From: Nissolia schottii
Taxonomy: Eukaryota > Streptophyta > Magnoliopsida > Fabales > Fabaceae
Assembly: GCA_003254905.1 (NCBI GenBank)
Contig: QANU01107820.1
Span: 207,390-271,389 of the forward strand
Direction: 5' to 3'
Length of the DNA stretch: 64,000 bases
The position numbers and the translations under genes were made by a program. Every line of letters begins with the position of its first letter. The first letter of the stretch is position 1. The notes below the pieces were generated by a model that saw nothing but the letters and a program-made list of their open reading frames with translations, was not told the DNA's origin and searched no databases. Of the stretch, positions 34,351-46,067 are shown one piece after another.

Positions 34351-37300
34351 AAAAACAATGAATATGATGAAGATGAAAATGAAAATGAAAACTTTTGGAT
34401 TCATAAAGAATAAGATGGAAACAAAAAAAATGATGGGAGATTGGGGAAGAAGAGAGAAAAAAATAGAATAAGAAAAAAAAAAGAAAAAAATACATATTAG
34501 AGAGAGTGAATTATATAAAAGTCAACAGATTTAGAGTTATACACAAAATATTTCTCTTAACTTTATCAAAAGAACGTATAAATCAAGTTTTTATTAAAAC
34601 ATCTCATCTCACATTAAAACTCGGATTGTATGATCAAAATTAAATTTCAGGAATTGTTGAACTAATTAAATGTTCCAAACTCCTTATAACCAGAATGGAG
34701 TTAGGCATTCAAATGCTCCTGACACATTAGCTTTTTGGCATTCTTTAATCACATGATCATTTTATTGATGTTCGTTGTCACCTTGAAACTTATCACTCAT
34801 TGGTGGATGATAAAAATTTCCACCAAAGAAAAAAACTTAAGATACGAAAAAGTTCAATTAATGACAAGGACATTGGTGGTATAGTGGCTCATGTGTTTTG
34901 TCCTAGACAACATGGTTACCCGGATTTAATTTTTGGAAATTTTGCATGTGTGCCTATGGGTCCTTTAATTTTCTTTTTGGCCAAAACCCTTTTCTCTCCT
35001 CTCCTTTCCTTCTATTCTTTTTTGAAGTGCAATCAGTGTGTGTGTGTATATATATATATATAGTTGAGTTTAAATTGCATATGGTCCTTAATAAATATAT
35101 TACTGGAACTGTTTTGATGGCAGATTGCACCATTTCATGACTAAGGTCCTACAATTTTGGTATGGGTACTTTCATGCTGGCAGAGAGAGGCCAACCACAA
35201 ATGAAAATAGTGGTGCAGCTGTGCTCTGTACTATGTATGCTTAAGAACCGTGTCCTTCAAATTTTGGTTTATGAATAATTAAGAAAAGAAAATGTGTTTT
35301 GCTCAGGATTTTGGGTGGACAAATATTTCACGTATACTTAATATTCATCTCTCCAAAAATTTGAACTAGTTTGGTAGATGAAAACGAAGTACCTTTTTTT
35401 TTTTATCTTAATAGGATGTATCCATGTAATAGGTATTTTCTATAGTGTCATGGTGTCTAGTTTCTTACCTTAAAACTTTTTTTTAAAATTTCTATTGGCT
35501 TATTTTAATGATTATTCTAAAAGAGCAAATGAGTCTGTGCAAAAAACAAAAAGAGAGAGAGAAAATGAGAAATAGTATGAAAAGTACAAGAACAACAGTC
35601 TGATTGAGAGATGTGCCTACGTTTAATGTTCGACTGCATCTCAAATATTTCAAACAGATTGTCTTCGACAGGAAAAAAGAAATTTACATATAATAACCCG
35701 AAGTAAATTTGTAATGATTTTACATCGAAGAATTAATACAACTTTGAGAAGTAGGTTTTGTGGGACAAGCCAGATTGATCTCACTCCCATTTATGGATTT
35801 TCGATGAGCTCTCTCGTTCGTTTAAAAGATTAGAAGTATTTAATTTTATTTTTTTTACAAGTGATTCTCCTGTCTAAGATTTGAACGGTGATTCATTACA
35901 TTGTGATGTATTAAACTTTGACATTATTTAGATATAAATATTGAGTAAACTTTATAATTGTGAAACATTCTTCACTTTATGAGCAAACATTTGAAGTTGA
36001 GTTAGGTCGCCCAATTCTTAATATGATATCAGAGTTTATTTTAAGACAATTACTGAGTCACTCACAAATGATTGCATATTTCACGCTTTCGATGTGAGAG
36101 AAATGTATTAGAGTTCTACATTATTTAGAGTTAAGTTTGGATAAACTTTATAGATGTGAAATATCTTTCACCTCATCAATTAACTTTTGAATATGAGTTA
36201 AATTACCCAATTCTTAATATGGTAGATTAAGTCTCTTATAGGTTAAATCTCAATTGGTATTTAAAGTATAATTTAATGCACAAATTATGAAAATTATAAT
36301 AAAATATATTAATTCTTTTAAAATTTATGAAAATAATCAATATACTATATGCTCTAGAAAAACAATAAAAAAAGAATTGCACACGCATGAGAGAGCGGAG
36401 ACTACATAATAGGATTATATATAATGACGTGGTTTGACTTGGCCAGAGGATTAAACAAAAATGAAGCAACATCAGCAAACACCAAAAAGTCCTTAAACCA
36501 GTGGCCAACACCACATTGCCAAAGTCATCAACATTTTTTTTTATTATTCTTTTCCAAACAATTCCTACTTTATTTATGTGTTTGTTTGTGTCTTAGTCTC
36601 AATGCATCATTCCATCGAATGATGATGGCTTGTTTATCTTTTTCAACGGATGAGAAACCCCTAAATTGATTAATTGAGACAAAGAAACTATAAAAACTAA
36701 AAAGTGAGCAAACAAACGCACCTACTAACTTCTCTTTAGTTTTCGGCTTCTCGTGAGATTTTCAAGACGCTGGTGCGAGAAGTGAATGAAGCTTAGGCAG
36801 TGAATTTTATCCGAAAAATGATTGGCATGCCTAACTTAATAACTTATTAACGTATAAATTAATCTCAAAAATTTGTGAATGACACCTGTCATTGCCATTA
36901 CCTGTAAGTAAGATGTTTGTTGTCTCATTAAGACTAACACATTATTAAAACTTGTTATTATAGAATAAAAGTAATAAACTCCACTCAAATTTTAATTTAG
37001 ATTTGTCCCATCTATGGTCTAAAAGCTACTATAGAAGCATTATTTTTAACTATTTTAGGCATTCCCAATCTCATTTTCATAATTTATTATTTTCAATTGT
37101 TGTTTTACATGTCATAGATAGTGTTAAATCATTCCAATTTTTATTATTGTTTATATTTTTCGCCTCCCAAAATTTTGTTACACCAGAGATAATGTTCGTA
37201 TGCGCCATCCTTGTTGGAATGGGATTGGCGCTGCTCAGTTGAAGGGATAAATTAGAGTTTTTTCTTAAAATAATGTTCTATTGTGCGTGTGTGTTTGAAT

Positions 37301-38468
37301 TTCCATTTTAACGAGTCAAAATAGATTCAAGGACTGTAAAAGTGTGATGTTTTTACTTCTGTACTCTGTCAAAATCGATTCTAACTTGCCATTTGAAAAA
37401 ACTGCTTAGTTTCCTTTAATTTGTCAAACACAGACTGTCCAATTTGTAGGAAAAGACAAAGATGAACGAACTTCAAAAAGGGTCAAGTGGAATAATATAT
37501 GAGTGGGGCTGTGTAATGTGCAGAACAAATATTTACACACAAACAATGTGTTCTTCTCTAACAAATATACATTAAGCTTGGCTTCGTACTCATAAATCTC
37601 ATTGTTATTTTATAGAATCACCGGCAGTATCTCCATGTCTACATTACTTGGATGTAAAAGCTTATTATTAGTTTTCTTAAGTATTGAACATACATTAATT
37701 AAAAGTATACTTGGCCAGCATCATGAAATACTTGAGAAAGACTTTGAGAATTAAAATAAAAAAAAAAAGTTGATACATACATGAAGGAATAATAATTGGC
37801 GTGCCAGAAATTGATAATTATCACATCCTTAATAATAAATTAGAATACATTAATTTCTCCTGAGTCTAATTAATGGCGCGGAAAGGACATTGATTTCCAA
37901 ACTTCTCTATGGTGACTAAAGGACTAATTCAAAGCATTAGTGGAAAGTGTAGTCCACCACAAAGAAAATTTGGCCAAATCTTTGTTGGCACATGCCCTAT
38001 CTCTCACCACAAAGGTCAAACACACACACACACACTTCGTCTCTTTCAACTAATTTTAAAATTATGTTATTTGAACTTACCGTATTTAAAATATTGTCTT
38101 AGTTCATTATCATTAAATCTCAATAATAGAACGATAAAAGTGAGTTAACACAAAATTTAATGTGAAATTAACATCCAATAAAAATAAATATAAATCTCCT
38201 CATTTTAACTTTCCCTACTTCTATGACCCACCTTATAATAAGATTCCAAAGTTAAGCCCTCATATGTTTCATCGTATTTATGTATATAATTTATGCAATA
38301 TTATAATTCCTTCAATTATTTTATTGCATATTAAAATATATTCTCTACTATATATGCTATGTATTGGAAGGCTATGCCTCTTTAGAACTGGCCACCAAAT
38401 TAACCCCACTCCCCAATTACATCATTGTTCCATCTTCTTTTTCTCTTTCAAAAAAGGTAGCTCCAAAT
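34351..38468. other. Gene-poor spacer upstream of the VUP-like gene
   Basis: No gene could be supported. It includes repeat-family text at 35906-36225, short AT and CA runs (35046-35063, 38020-38034), and the promoter side of the gene starting at 38469. Several short frames have no recognisable composition. Confidence 0.5.
35906..36225. repeat. Two diverged head-to-tail copies of a dispersed repeat
   Basis: 'acattatttaga' then 'aaactttata', 'tgtgaaa(c/t)at', 'ttcac(t/c)t' and 'cccaattcttaatatg' appear in the same order at about 35920-36030 and 36117-36225. Related text ('aaagttgagttagatca') lies at about 27810-27840. Confidence 0.65.
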
Positions 38469-39704
38469 ATGAGTTCCATAAGCAAGTCCCCTTCTCCCAA
38501 CAAGAACAACATGAGCAATCATGAGTCCCAAGAAGAGGAGAGCGGTTGGACCACATACTTTGAGGATTTCTTCAACAACCAAAACAACAATAATGTTATT
38601 GATGATGATGGCCATGACAACTCATGTTCTATAATAGCGTCTAATTTCTCTTATGGTGTTGAAAATAGCTCTAGCTCCTCCCTTGTCTCCGATGCTGCTT
38701 CCTTGGCTGTTAGGAAATTGAATGATGAAAGTGTGAAAGATGAGGAGTTATGTACGAGCAAGAAAGGTAATAGATCAAGTTTTAAGAAGAGGAAGAAGGT
38801 CAAAACAGCTTTGGTTGATGATTCTTTGGAAGATACTGCTAGCTCTCCTGTTAATAGCCCCAAGGTCCATTAATTTTTCTTCTTTCCACTTCTTTTCTAC
38901 ATTATTCACATTTCTTTCTAAATAGTAAAAATTATGTTTTTGATGATGATTTTTTCAATTAACTCTATAATTTATTCATGATATTTTAGGTTTTAAATGA
39001 GAGGCAGTTATACAAGGCCGCAAACCACCAGGAACAAGTAGACCATTTTCAGGTTTGGTCAATTCTATTTACATAATTGCATTCAGAATTATTTTTTTTT
39101 GTTTTCTAATTAAAAAGACAAAAAAAAAAACAAACCGGAGTTATTTTTAGTTATTTTGGAAAAGGAAAGGGAATAGTTCAATTGTTGTGCACCGAAAGTA
39201 TTTTTACATTATCATCCAATTAAATTTTATCACAAAGTTTGTTGTCTTAACCCTCCCTCATCTTCAAAAATTTTGTATATGAAACTATTCGATTGGATAA
39301 CTGTCCGTACACAACAATGTATTTAAAGGAAGACTATATATATCCTTTAGAACCAAAATAGTAATTTTCATTCATTTGCTTTATTTTCAATAATATGATG
39401 ATCCTTTCCCAAGGCATAAAATTGTATCAGCCTTTTTTTTTTATATTTCAGCGGCGTCCCATACATATGCATGTTTGGTTGTGTGGAATAAGTGAATGAT
39501 TTAATTATATGCATTGTTTCAAAACTTGAACTAACAAGTTGCCGTTTTGGTTTTGTTTTGTTGTAGGAGAAAGGAAATAGCTCAGAACAAAGAGACGAGA
39601 GAAGAGAATTGGGTTTTAATGGGAGGGATAGTGACTCCTCAGAACTTAAGAAGAAGGGTCTTTGCTTAGTTCCCTTGTCTATGGTACTAAAACATCTAGG
39701 TTGA
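38469..39704 (+). CDS. VASCULAR-RELATED UNKNOWN PROTEIN-like, 3 exons
   Basis: Exons 38469-38864, 38990-39052 and 39567-39704 with GT-AG introns sum to 597 nt, 198 residues plus TGA. The start is the first in-frame ATG. Visible motifs are EESGWTTYFEDFFNN (about residues 22-36), SSSLVSDAASLAVRK, a basic nuclear-localisation-like KKGNRSSFKKRKKVK, the acidic DSLEDTASSPVNSPK at the end of exon 1, and a C-terminal KKKGLCLVPLSMVLKHLG. This combination of an SGWT..F.DF box, a basic stretch and DTASSPVNSPK is what I recall of the plant VUP family, whose Arabidopsis founder affects xylem development and hormone signalling. SOB FIVE-LIKE proteins also begin with SGWT and are the main alternative. It is probably nuclear. 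Intron 2 carries a small inverted-repeat element. Confidence 0.72.
39182..39317. mobile_element. MITE-like element in intron 2 of the VUP-like gene
   Basis: Left end 'ttgttgtgcaccgaaag' and right end complement 'ttgttgtgtacggacag' match at 14 of 17 bases, with further inward pairing ('atccaattaaa' against 'atccaatcgaa'). It is 136 bases with no coding. Confidence 0.7.
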
Positions 39705-40518
39705 CTAGTTAATTTTCATGTTAAATTAATCACTCTCTCTCCCTTAATCATGGTAATTAGACGGCTTAAGCATGTTGTATATATTGAATTTGAACCATGC
39801 ATTTGTTTTAATTTCAAGTTTCGCTCTTCTAAATACGATTTATATATGTATATAAGTTAAGTTCGTTACAGTTTATTTGTGGTCTGAATTTGAACCTGAT
39901 ATTTGTAGTTGTAAATTAACGGATTCACACTACAATTATAATAGCTAGCACTCGTACACATTATGGGGGTACATAATTAAACGTTTGGGAAAAACCAGAG
40001 ACTAAACATAAGAAATGGCAAGCATACACAAATGGAAAGTTGGAAAGAGAGAATGACTAGCAAGCTACACTATAATATTCTTTTTGAAAAATGATATTAT
40101 AATAATTATTTTGAATAAATTTTGACTAATTACTCTTAAAAAATGCGAGTTTTACCATAATTAAGTTAAAAAAAGAGAAATAGAAAATAATAATAAAATT
40201 TTTTACTTTTTAGCTAAAATCTTGCAAAAAAATTGGTCGTCCAAATTATGTGGTAAAATAATGAGATTAACGTCTCATATTTTTTAATTACCCATAATGT
40301 TTGTACAACAATTTAAAATTTGTCACATATGTCACCTGTAGTTGAAACCATTATTCGAGCAGGTCATTCAGGCTGTCTACCTATATCAACCAAGAAAGCA
40401 TCATTGGAGTTAAAGAGATCAACTACCAAATTATGAGCTTAACGAACTTGCTATTTTCATATGTATATACTTTACATTAATGTCAGGTACAACAGATGTA
40501 TAGCTACGTAGCTATACA
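39705..40518. other. 3' flank of the VUP-like gene
   Basis: AT-rich sequence up to the assembly gap; no gene seen. Confidence 0.5.
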
Positions 40519-41260
40519 NNNNNNNNNNNNNNNNNNNNNNNNNNNNNNNNNNNNNNNNNNNNNNNNNNNNNNNNNNNNNNNNNNNNNNNNNNNNNNNNNN
40601 NNNNNNNNNNNNNNNNNNNNNNNNNNNNNNNNNNNNNNNNNNNNNNNNNNNNNNNNNNNNNNNNNNNNNNNNNNNNNNNNNNNNNNNNNNNNNNNNNNNN
40701 NNNNNNNNNNNNNNNNNNNNNNNNNNNNNNNNNNNNNNNNNNNNNNNNNNNNNNNNNNNNNNNNNNNNNNNNNNNNNNNNNNNNNNNNNNNNNNNNNNNN
40801 NNNNNNNNNNNNNNNNNNNNNNNNNNNNNNNNNNNNNNNNNNNNNNNNNNNNNNNNNNNNNNNNNNNNNNNNNNNNNNNNNNNNNNNNNNNNNNNNNNNN
40901 NNNNNNNNNNNNNNNNNNNNNNNNNNNNNNNNNNNNNNNNNNNNNNNNNNNNNNNNNNNNNNNNNNNNNNNNNNNNNNNNNNNNNNNNNNNNNNNNNNNN
41001 NNNNNNNNNNNNNNNNNNNNNNNNNNNNNNNNNNNNNNNNNNNNNNNNNNNNNNNNNNNNNNNNNNNNNNNNNNNNNNNNNNNNNNNNNNNNNNNNNNNN
41101 NNNNNNNNNNNNNNNNNNNNNNNNNNNNNNNNNNNNNNNNNNNNNNNNNNNNNNNNNNNNNNNNNNNNNNNNNNNNNNNNNNNNNNNNNNNNNNNNNNNN
41201 NNNNNNNNNNNNNNNNNNNNNNNNNNNNNNNNNNNNNNNNNNNNNNNNNNNNNNNNNNNN
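40519..41260. other. Assembly gap (run of N)
   Basis: 742 undetermined bases. An (AT)n tract begins just after it, a common cause of such gaps. Confidence 1.
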
Positions 41261-41263
41261 TTT

Positions 41264-41266
<3 letters not shown>

Positions 41267-41300
<34 letters not shown>
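41267..41300. repeat. (AT)n microsatellite beside the gap
   Basis: About sixteen AT units, six bases after the run of N. Confidence 0.9.
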
Positions 41301-41302
<2 letters not shown>

Positions 41303-42800
41303 TTAATTAGCTGCACTCCCATGATCACGGTTCAAACCATGAAAAAAGAAGTAATTGTTAATTGGAAGGCTTTTTAATCTTCACAGTGAATAGGGCTAAA
41401 AACACCATTTGTTAGTATGTCTTGGGAAGCCTACTTGGCAGGGTGCTTACCGTTTTCATCATATGATCAACATAAAAATTGTAATGGATTAGTGATCCCC
41501 GCGCATTAGCATTATATAATTAGAGTTTATCAAAAAAATTATATAATTATTATAGAAATAATAAAAGAAGTAGCAACAACAAACCCTTAATCCCAATAGA
41601 CTCGGGCTATTTCGGTTTATTGAATAGTCTAATTGTTAGTTGGGAGTAGGGACCCTAAAATTATCTCCGATTTAAAAAGTAAAGAAAGATAAAATAAAAT
41701 ATTTTCCAAAATCATACTAATATTAGGTTATATGGATGGAATATAGATATAATATATAAGGATGGTGTCATGTTTATTTCTTTAACTTTCTAATCTAGTA
41801 TGTTGTCATGGTTATTTCATTTCGAAAGAAATAATATCATCTTCAATCTCAGCTGTTGACCTGGAGCATGTACAATTTATAATAAAGTTTTTTAGACTAA
41901 AAATTAGTGACTTAATTTAATTCTTTCCATTTTATAAATTTTAAGTTGCGCAGGCATTTCTTTTTTCCTTTTATAGTTTGCAGAACTTTGACTAAATTGA
42001 GATTGCAGTTGGACACATGGTTAACTTGGATTACGATTATTAAGATTATTGCAATTTGCAACTGTGATAACTTAAAAGGAGAAATGTTATTTATAATTTT
42101 TTTTATATTGTGCTAATTTATAATTCATTTATCATTAAATGAGATTTTAATAAGAATCATACTCCATACTTTATTGAGATCTCATGTAATAAGATAAATT
42201 ATGAATTAACACAATATTTTATAAAAAAGAGTACAAATAACATAGTTCATTAATTTTTCTCCTGCCAGTTTCATTAATGAAATGCAATAAACAAGTTGGA
42301 GGTCGGCCATGGCACTATGTAACTCCTTATATAAGATCAATCTATTTTTCTAGATCATTGTAGAATTTTCCACAATCATAATTAGTTAGCAAAATTAAAA
42401 GTCTGCATCAACAAGTTTTCAATTCTGGAAACTCTGCTATTGACCAGCGTAATTATTCTACTCTGACATTAATTCAAGAGATTCAATATCCTTCCTTAGG
42501 TAGTGGTTGTTAATTTATTAATTAATTAATTAGGTGCCTAGCTTAGTGGTTCCTCCCTAGTAATTCTCAATGATTGTGGCTTAACAAATCGTCAACGTAC
42601 AAGCCATGCAGAGGAAGGAAAACCGCATTGTGCACAAATTCTTCCCCCCTGTTTGAGCATCTTTATTTTTTCTAACCCCTCATTATTATGTTTTTTAACC
42701 TCAATATATATTCTATAGCTTAGCTATGCTTTAACCAACGCCCAACAACTATTCTAGTACTAAGAAACTATATATATATATATGTATATATATATGTATA

Positions 42801-42836
<36 letters not shown>

Positions 42837-44091
42837 TGAGGAGGGTGTTTGGAGAATATAGTTACAAGTTATGAAAATAACAACCGACATATATGCACAC
42901 AAGGGGCCAGCTAGCTTAATGTATCGGGTAGGTAACATTTTTGAGTTCCGAAGGTTCTTCCAGCCAAGCAAAGATAAGAAAATATTTATATCAAGGAAAA
43001 GCATTTAAGGCCAAACTTTTTCTGGTTATGGATACTTAACTTTATAAGGCCTAGCTAGCTAGTTTAGCATTTTTTGAAAATGATTTCAAACTTTCTAAAA
43101 ACGATTCCAGCATACGATGTAAGAGCATATTTTTTTTAGAAAGCCCTCGTGGGGTTCATCCAGCCATGCCTTCTAGCTTAATTTCTTTCTTTCTTTTTTT
43201 AATGCTATTTAAACAAGAAAAGTGAATAATGTATAAAAATATAACAACATATAAGTGCACATGTAAAGTATAATAATTATTTAAAACTCATATACACTCA
43301 CATATTATTATATTTTTTATACATTGTTCACTTTTATTGTTCAATTTTATTGTTTAAGTAATATTATCCTTTCTTTTATCGAGATCCTGAGGTATATTTA
43401 ATTTACCATGTGGTGAGTCTTAACAAACGTATGATTGCTGGATTATGACATCAAGGTCACAAGCACAAATCCCGTAAATAGTCTTTGTGCTTGAAGGATA
43501 AAAGTTGCCAACATTTACCCTAATTCAAACTCCACCATTACTGTGTATCTCTTCTACTTTACTGTCCTGTTTTTGTGAGATATATCTTACGAGTCTTATG
43601 TTGAGTAAAAACACAATCTAATATGATACATAAGCTTTAAGTCACATAGCTCTTTTACCTAAGGCAAATATTATAATGTTAGAATTCTTGCTAAAATGAT
43701 GGGGTATGATTTCTAATGATTAGATAAATGAGTAATTTTTTTCTCTTTTTACCTATCTAACCATATTCCTTGAATTTTATTTATTTTTGGCAATATTCCT
43801 TTCAATAAATTCGGGCTAAGTAGCATTATTTCCTACCTAATGGAATAATCCTGTGGGCTAAACTCTTTTTATAAGCTTAAATAATTGGTACTTTTGTTGA
43901 ATCAAATCTTAAAGGAGGTAGTAATATTAGGAGTTGAGTAATCAAACAATCTCAATGTGGTACTTAATAGTCTTTTGGGTAGAACTCGATTCACGGACTT
44001 AGACATAACAATTAACTTACAAGTTTGACACATTTTAAACCAATTGCTCTATCTTATTCACAATAATTGTCACTTAACATAACAAAATTGA
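41301..44091. other. Gene-free AT-rich spacer
   Basis: No gene, RNA or transposon protein recognised. It contains the compound microsatellite at 42771-42838. Confidence 0.55.
42771..42838. repeat. Compound (TA)n(TATG)n microsatellite
   Basis: TA runs interrupted by 'tg', followed by seven TATG units. A related short tract lies at about 46769-46792. Confidence 0.95.
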
Positions 44092-44101
44092 TACTTCTAT
44101 A

Positions 44102-45330
44102 GGAGCCTTCTGACATGGTCCGGGTGGTTACCCAGAACCTACCAGACCAAATTTGTCCTAGCATCTTAGCCGTCCAAAACACAAATGGACGGCTAAGATT
44201 AAATCTAACAAATAATTATATAATAATACATATAATAATTTTTATTTATATTTTAATAATATTTTATTTCATTTACCAATTTTACCGTTCTTCATCCTTT
44301 TAATTTTCTAATCTTGTCCTACCTCTTGTCCCTCCTCCACCTCTGCCCACATTGGCGACGCCGCCTCCACCTATCATCATCATCACCACCACCACCATCC
44401 TCCATCAACAACCCCTACCATCACCACCCTCCACCATCACCATCTATACCCTTTCTCTCCAATCACAGATCTGATCCACCATCACCACCCCACACTGCCA
44501 GAATCACCACCACCACCACCACCATCATCCTCCATCAACAACCTCCACCATCGAGCTCACCCACCTAAAAAGAAAGAAACTCACAGAATAGAAAATCAAA
44601 GTCAAACACACACATGCAAAAAGCCAAAGAGAGAGACGGCAAAGGGGAGAGAAACAAAACCTCACCACCACCCTCAACCATCACCAGACCACCTCATCGC
44701 CACCACTCGCAGCCACCACAGCACAAACCCACCACCATCCAAAATAACACAACACACTCACCATCCAAAACAACACAACACACACACCCCGAATCGAGAG
44801 CCAGAAGAGATAAGTGGATTTGAGAATCCGTGAGAGAGAGAAGGAAACCGAGAGAGAGTGAGCTGAGAGGGACAGATCCAAGAGAGGGGGGCAGCTTGCT
44901 GCTGCCAGCAACCTGTCATGGCGGTGGCAGCCCCTGAAAAGAGATCTAGACGGAGAGAGAGAACAGATGGGGAGAGAGAGTGGAGTTGAGGGAGTGAGAG
45001 AGTATGGGCGACGGGTTCGAAGTCAGGCTCGGAGGCGTGACCGGTGAAGTGTGGGCAGCAGAAATAGCGGTTGGCGTTGGTGTGGTTCTTGCCTCCCCAT
45101 TTTAAGATTGTACACAGAGAGAGTGGAGAACAGAGGAAGAAATGGGGTGAGGGAGTTTGGGAAGGGAAAGGGGCAGAGGAAGCAATGGACCGGGTCGAAA
45201 AAGAAACCCGAGAGAGAGAGGGGAGGGAAAGGGGGTTGGGGTAACATAGTAATTTTGTATTTTTTACAAAATATTTAATACTAGGACCAATTTGGTCCGA
45301 GTAACCACCCCAACCATATTAGAAGGCTCC
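44102..45330. mobile_element. Non-autonomous MULE with captured-looking GC-rich interior
   Basis: Inverted ends of about 50 bases: left 'ggagccttctgacatggt', 'ggtggttac', 'agaccaaattt' and 'gtcctag'; right complement 'ggagccttctaatatggt', 'ggtggttac', 'ggaccaaattg' and 'gtcctag'. Flanking bases 'tacttctata' (44092-44101) and 'tacttttata' (45331-45340) agree at 9 of 10, the size expected for a Mutator-like insertion. There is no transposase. The interior is much richer in G+C than its surroundings: CCA/TCA repeats at 44330-44560 and GA-rich sequence at 44820-45240, which could be gene-derived. A perfect 14-bp hairpin stem lies at 44163-44199. Confidence 0.87.
44163..44199. repeat. Perfect 14-bp hairpin inside the MULE end
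   Basis: 'atcttagccgtcca' (44163-44176) and its exact complement (44186-44199) are separated by nine bases. Confidence 0.95.
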
Positions 45331-45340
45331 TACTTTTATA

Positions 45341-45991
45341 ATAAGGTTAGTACTCTTTTTAACTGCAAGAACACATGAATTATAGTCTTCATACAAAACT
45401 TGTGTCCTTTCAAGTCATGTTTTGCAGATTCCTCGGGGCTAGTTTAGTCTAGAGAGCTCCATTTATATTCATCCCCTAAACCTTTTTTGTCATTTTTTTC
45501 TCTTCTTAAGAAAAGTATCTAGCTAGAGAACAGTCAAAATAGACACATATGAGATGTCCATATTAAAAATGTGCCACACCTAACGTAATAATTGAATGGC
45601 TTTATTATAACCAAATCAATGAGATCCACGAGAAGGGGTTTGGTCTTGTTCCTGAATTGTTATTTGTGTGTGTAGGTGCTAGCTAGCCAGCCAGGTGCAT
45701 ATATAATGAATGGACAACATTCTATTTGGCATTAAAGAGAATTTGGTCGCCATTTAGGAGCCTTCTGAAGGTACAGGAGACAAACCTTGTCCGGTTCTGC
45801 TCATATTTGCCGTGCCCAAAAGGGGACTCTACCCCATTGTAATCATACCCCTCTTTTACGTTACTGCATGTTTTTGAATCATCATTTTCAGTCCAAAATC
45901 GAGATATATACTGTCACGTTTCTCCATCGTAGTGATGCTTGGCGTTATGGCATTGTATTATCTCACAAATAAAAAATGAAGAACTGTGGGC
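45341..45991. other. Spacer between the MULE and the tRNA gene
   Basis: No gene is recognised. 'aggagccttctga' at 45756 repeats the first 13 bases of the MULE end at 44101, so a solo or decayed end of the same family may be present. Confidence 0.5.
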
Positions 45992-45996
45992 AAAAA
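45992..45996 (-). terminator. Pol III terminator of tRNA-Gly
   Basis: On the minus strand a run of five T follows the discriminator base directly. Confidence 0.8.
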
Positions 45997-46067
45997 TGCG
46001 CATCCAGGGAATCGAACCCTGGTCAGTACCGTGGGAGGGTACTATGATGCCACTACACCAGGTGCAC
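45997..46067 (-). tRNA. tRNA-Gly (anticodon CCC)
   Basis: The 71-nt cloverleaf reads on the minus strand. It has a D-arm with TGGTGTAGTGG (box A), an anticodon stem GTACC/GGTAC closing the loop CTCCCAC with anticodon CCC, a T-arm CAGGG TTCGATT CCCTG (box B) and a 3' acceptor strand GATGCGC plus A. The 5' acceptor strand is GTGCACC, so position 2 forms a T-G wobble and position 6 a C-A mismatch. It decodes GGG. A T5 terminator follows. The acceptor mismatch makes reduced function possible, but anticodon and T arms are perfect. Confidence 0.92.

Noticed and set aside
34800-35063. Plus-strand 87-residue frame beginning MVDDKNFHQRKK
   Set aside because: It ends in translated microsatellite and has no recognisable domain.
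40496-41269. Long open frame across 40496-41269
   Set aside because: It is almost entirely undetermined bases (N) and carries no sequence information.
42768-43004. Minus-strand frame with a Tyr/Thr/Ile/His repeat tail
   Set aside because: The tail is translation of the TATG/TA microsatellite.
44314-44823. Pro/His-rich plus-strand frames inside the MULE
   Set aside because: They come from CCA/TCA simple repeats with no domain, start context or splice structure.
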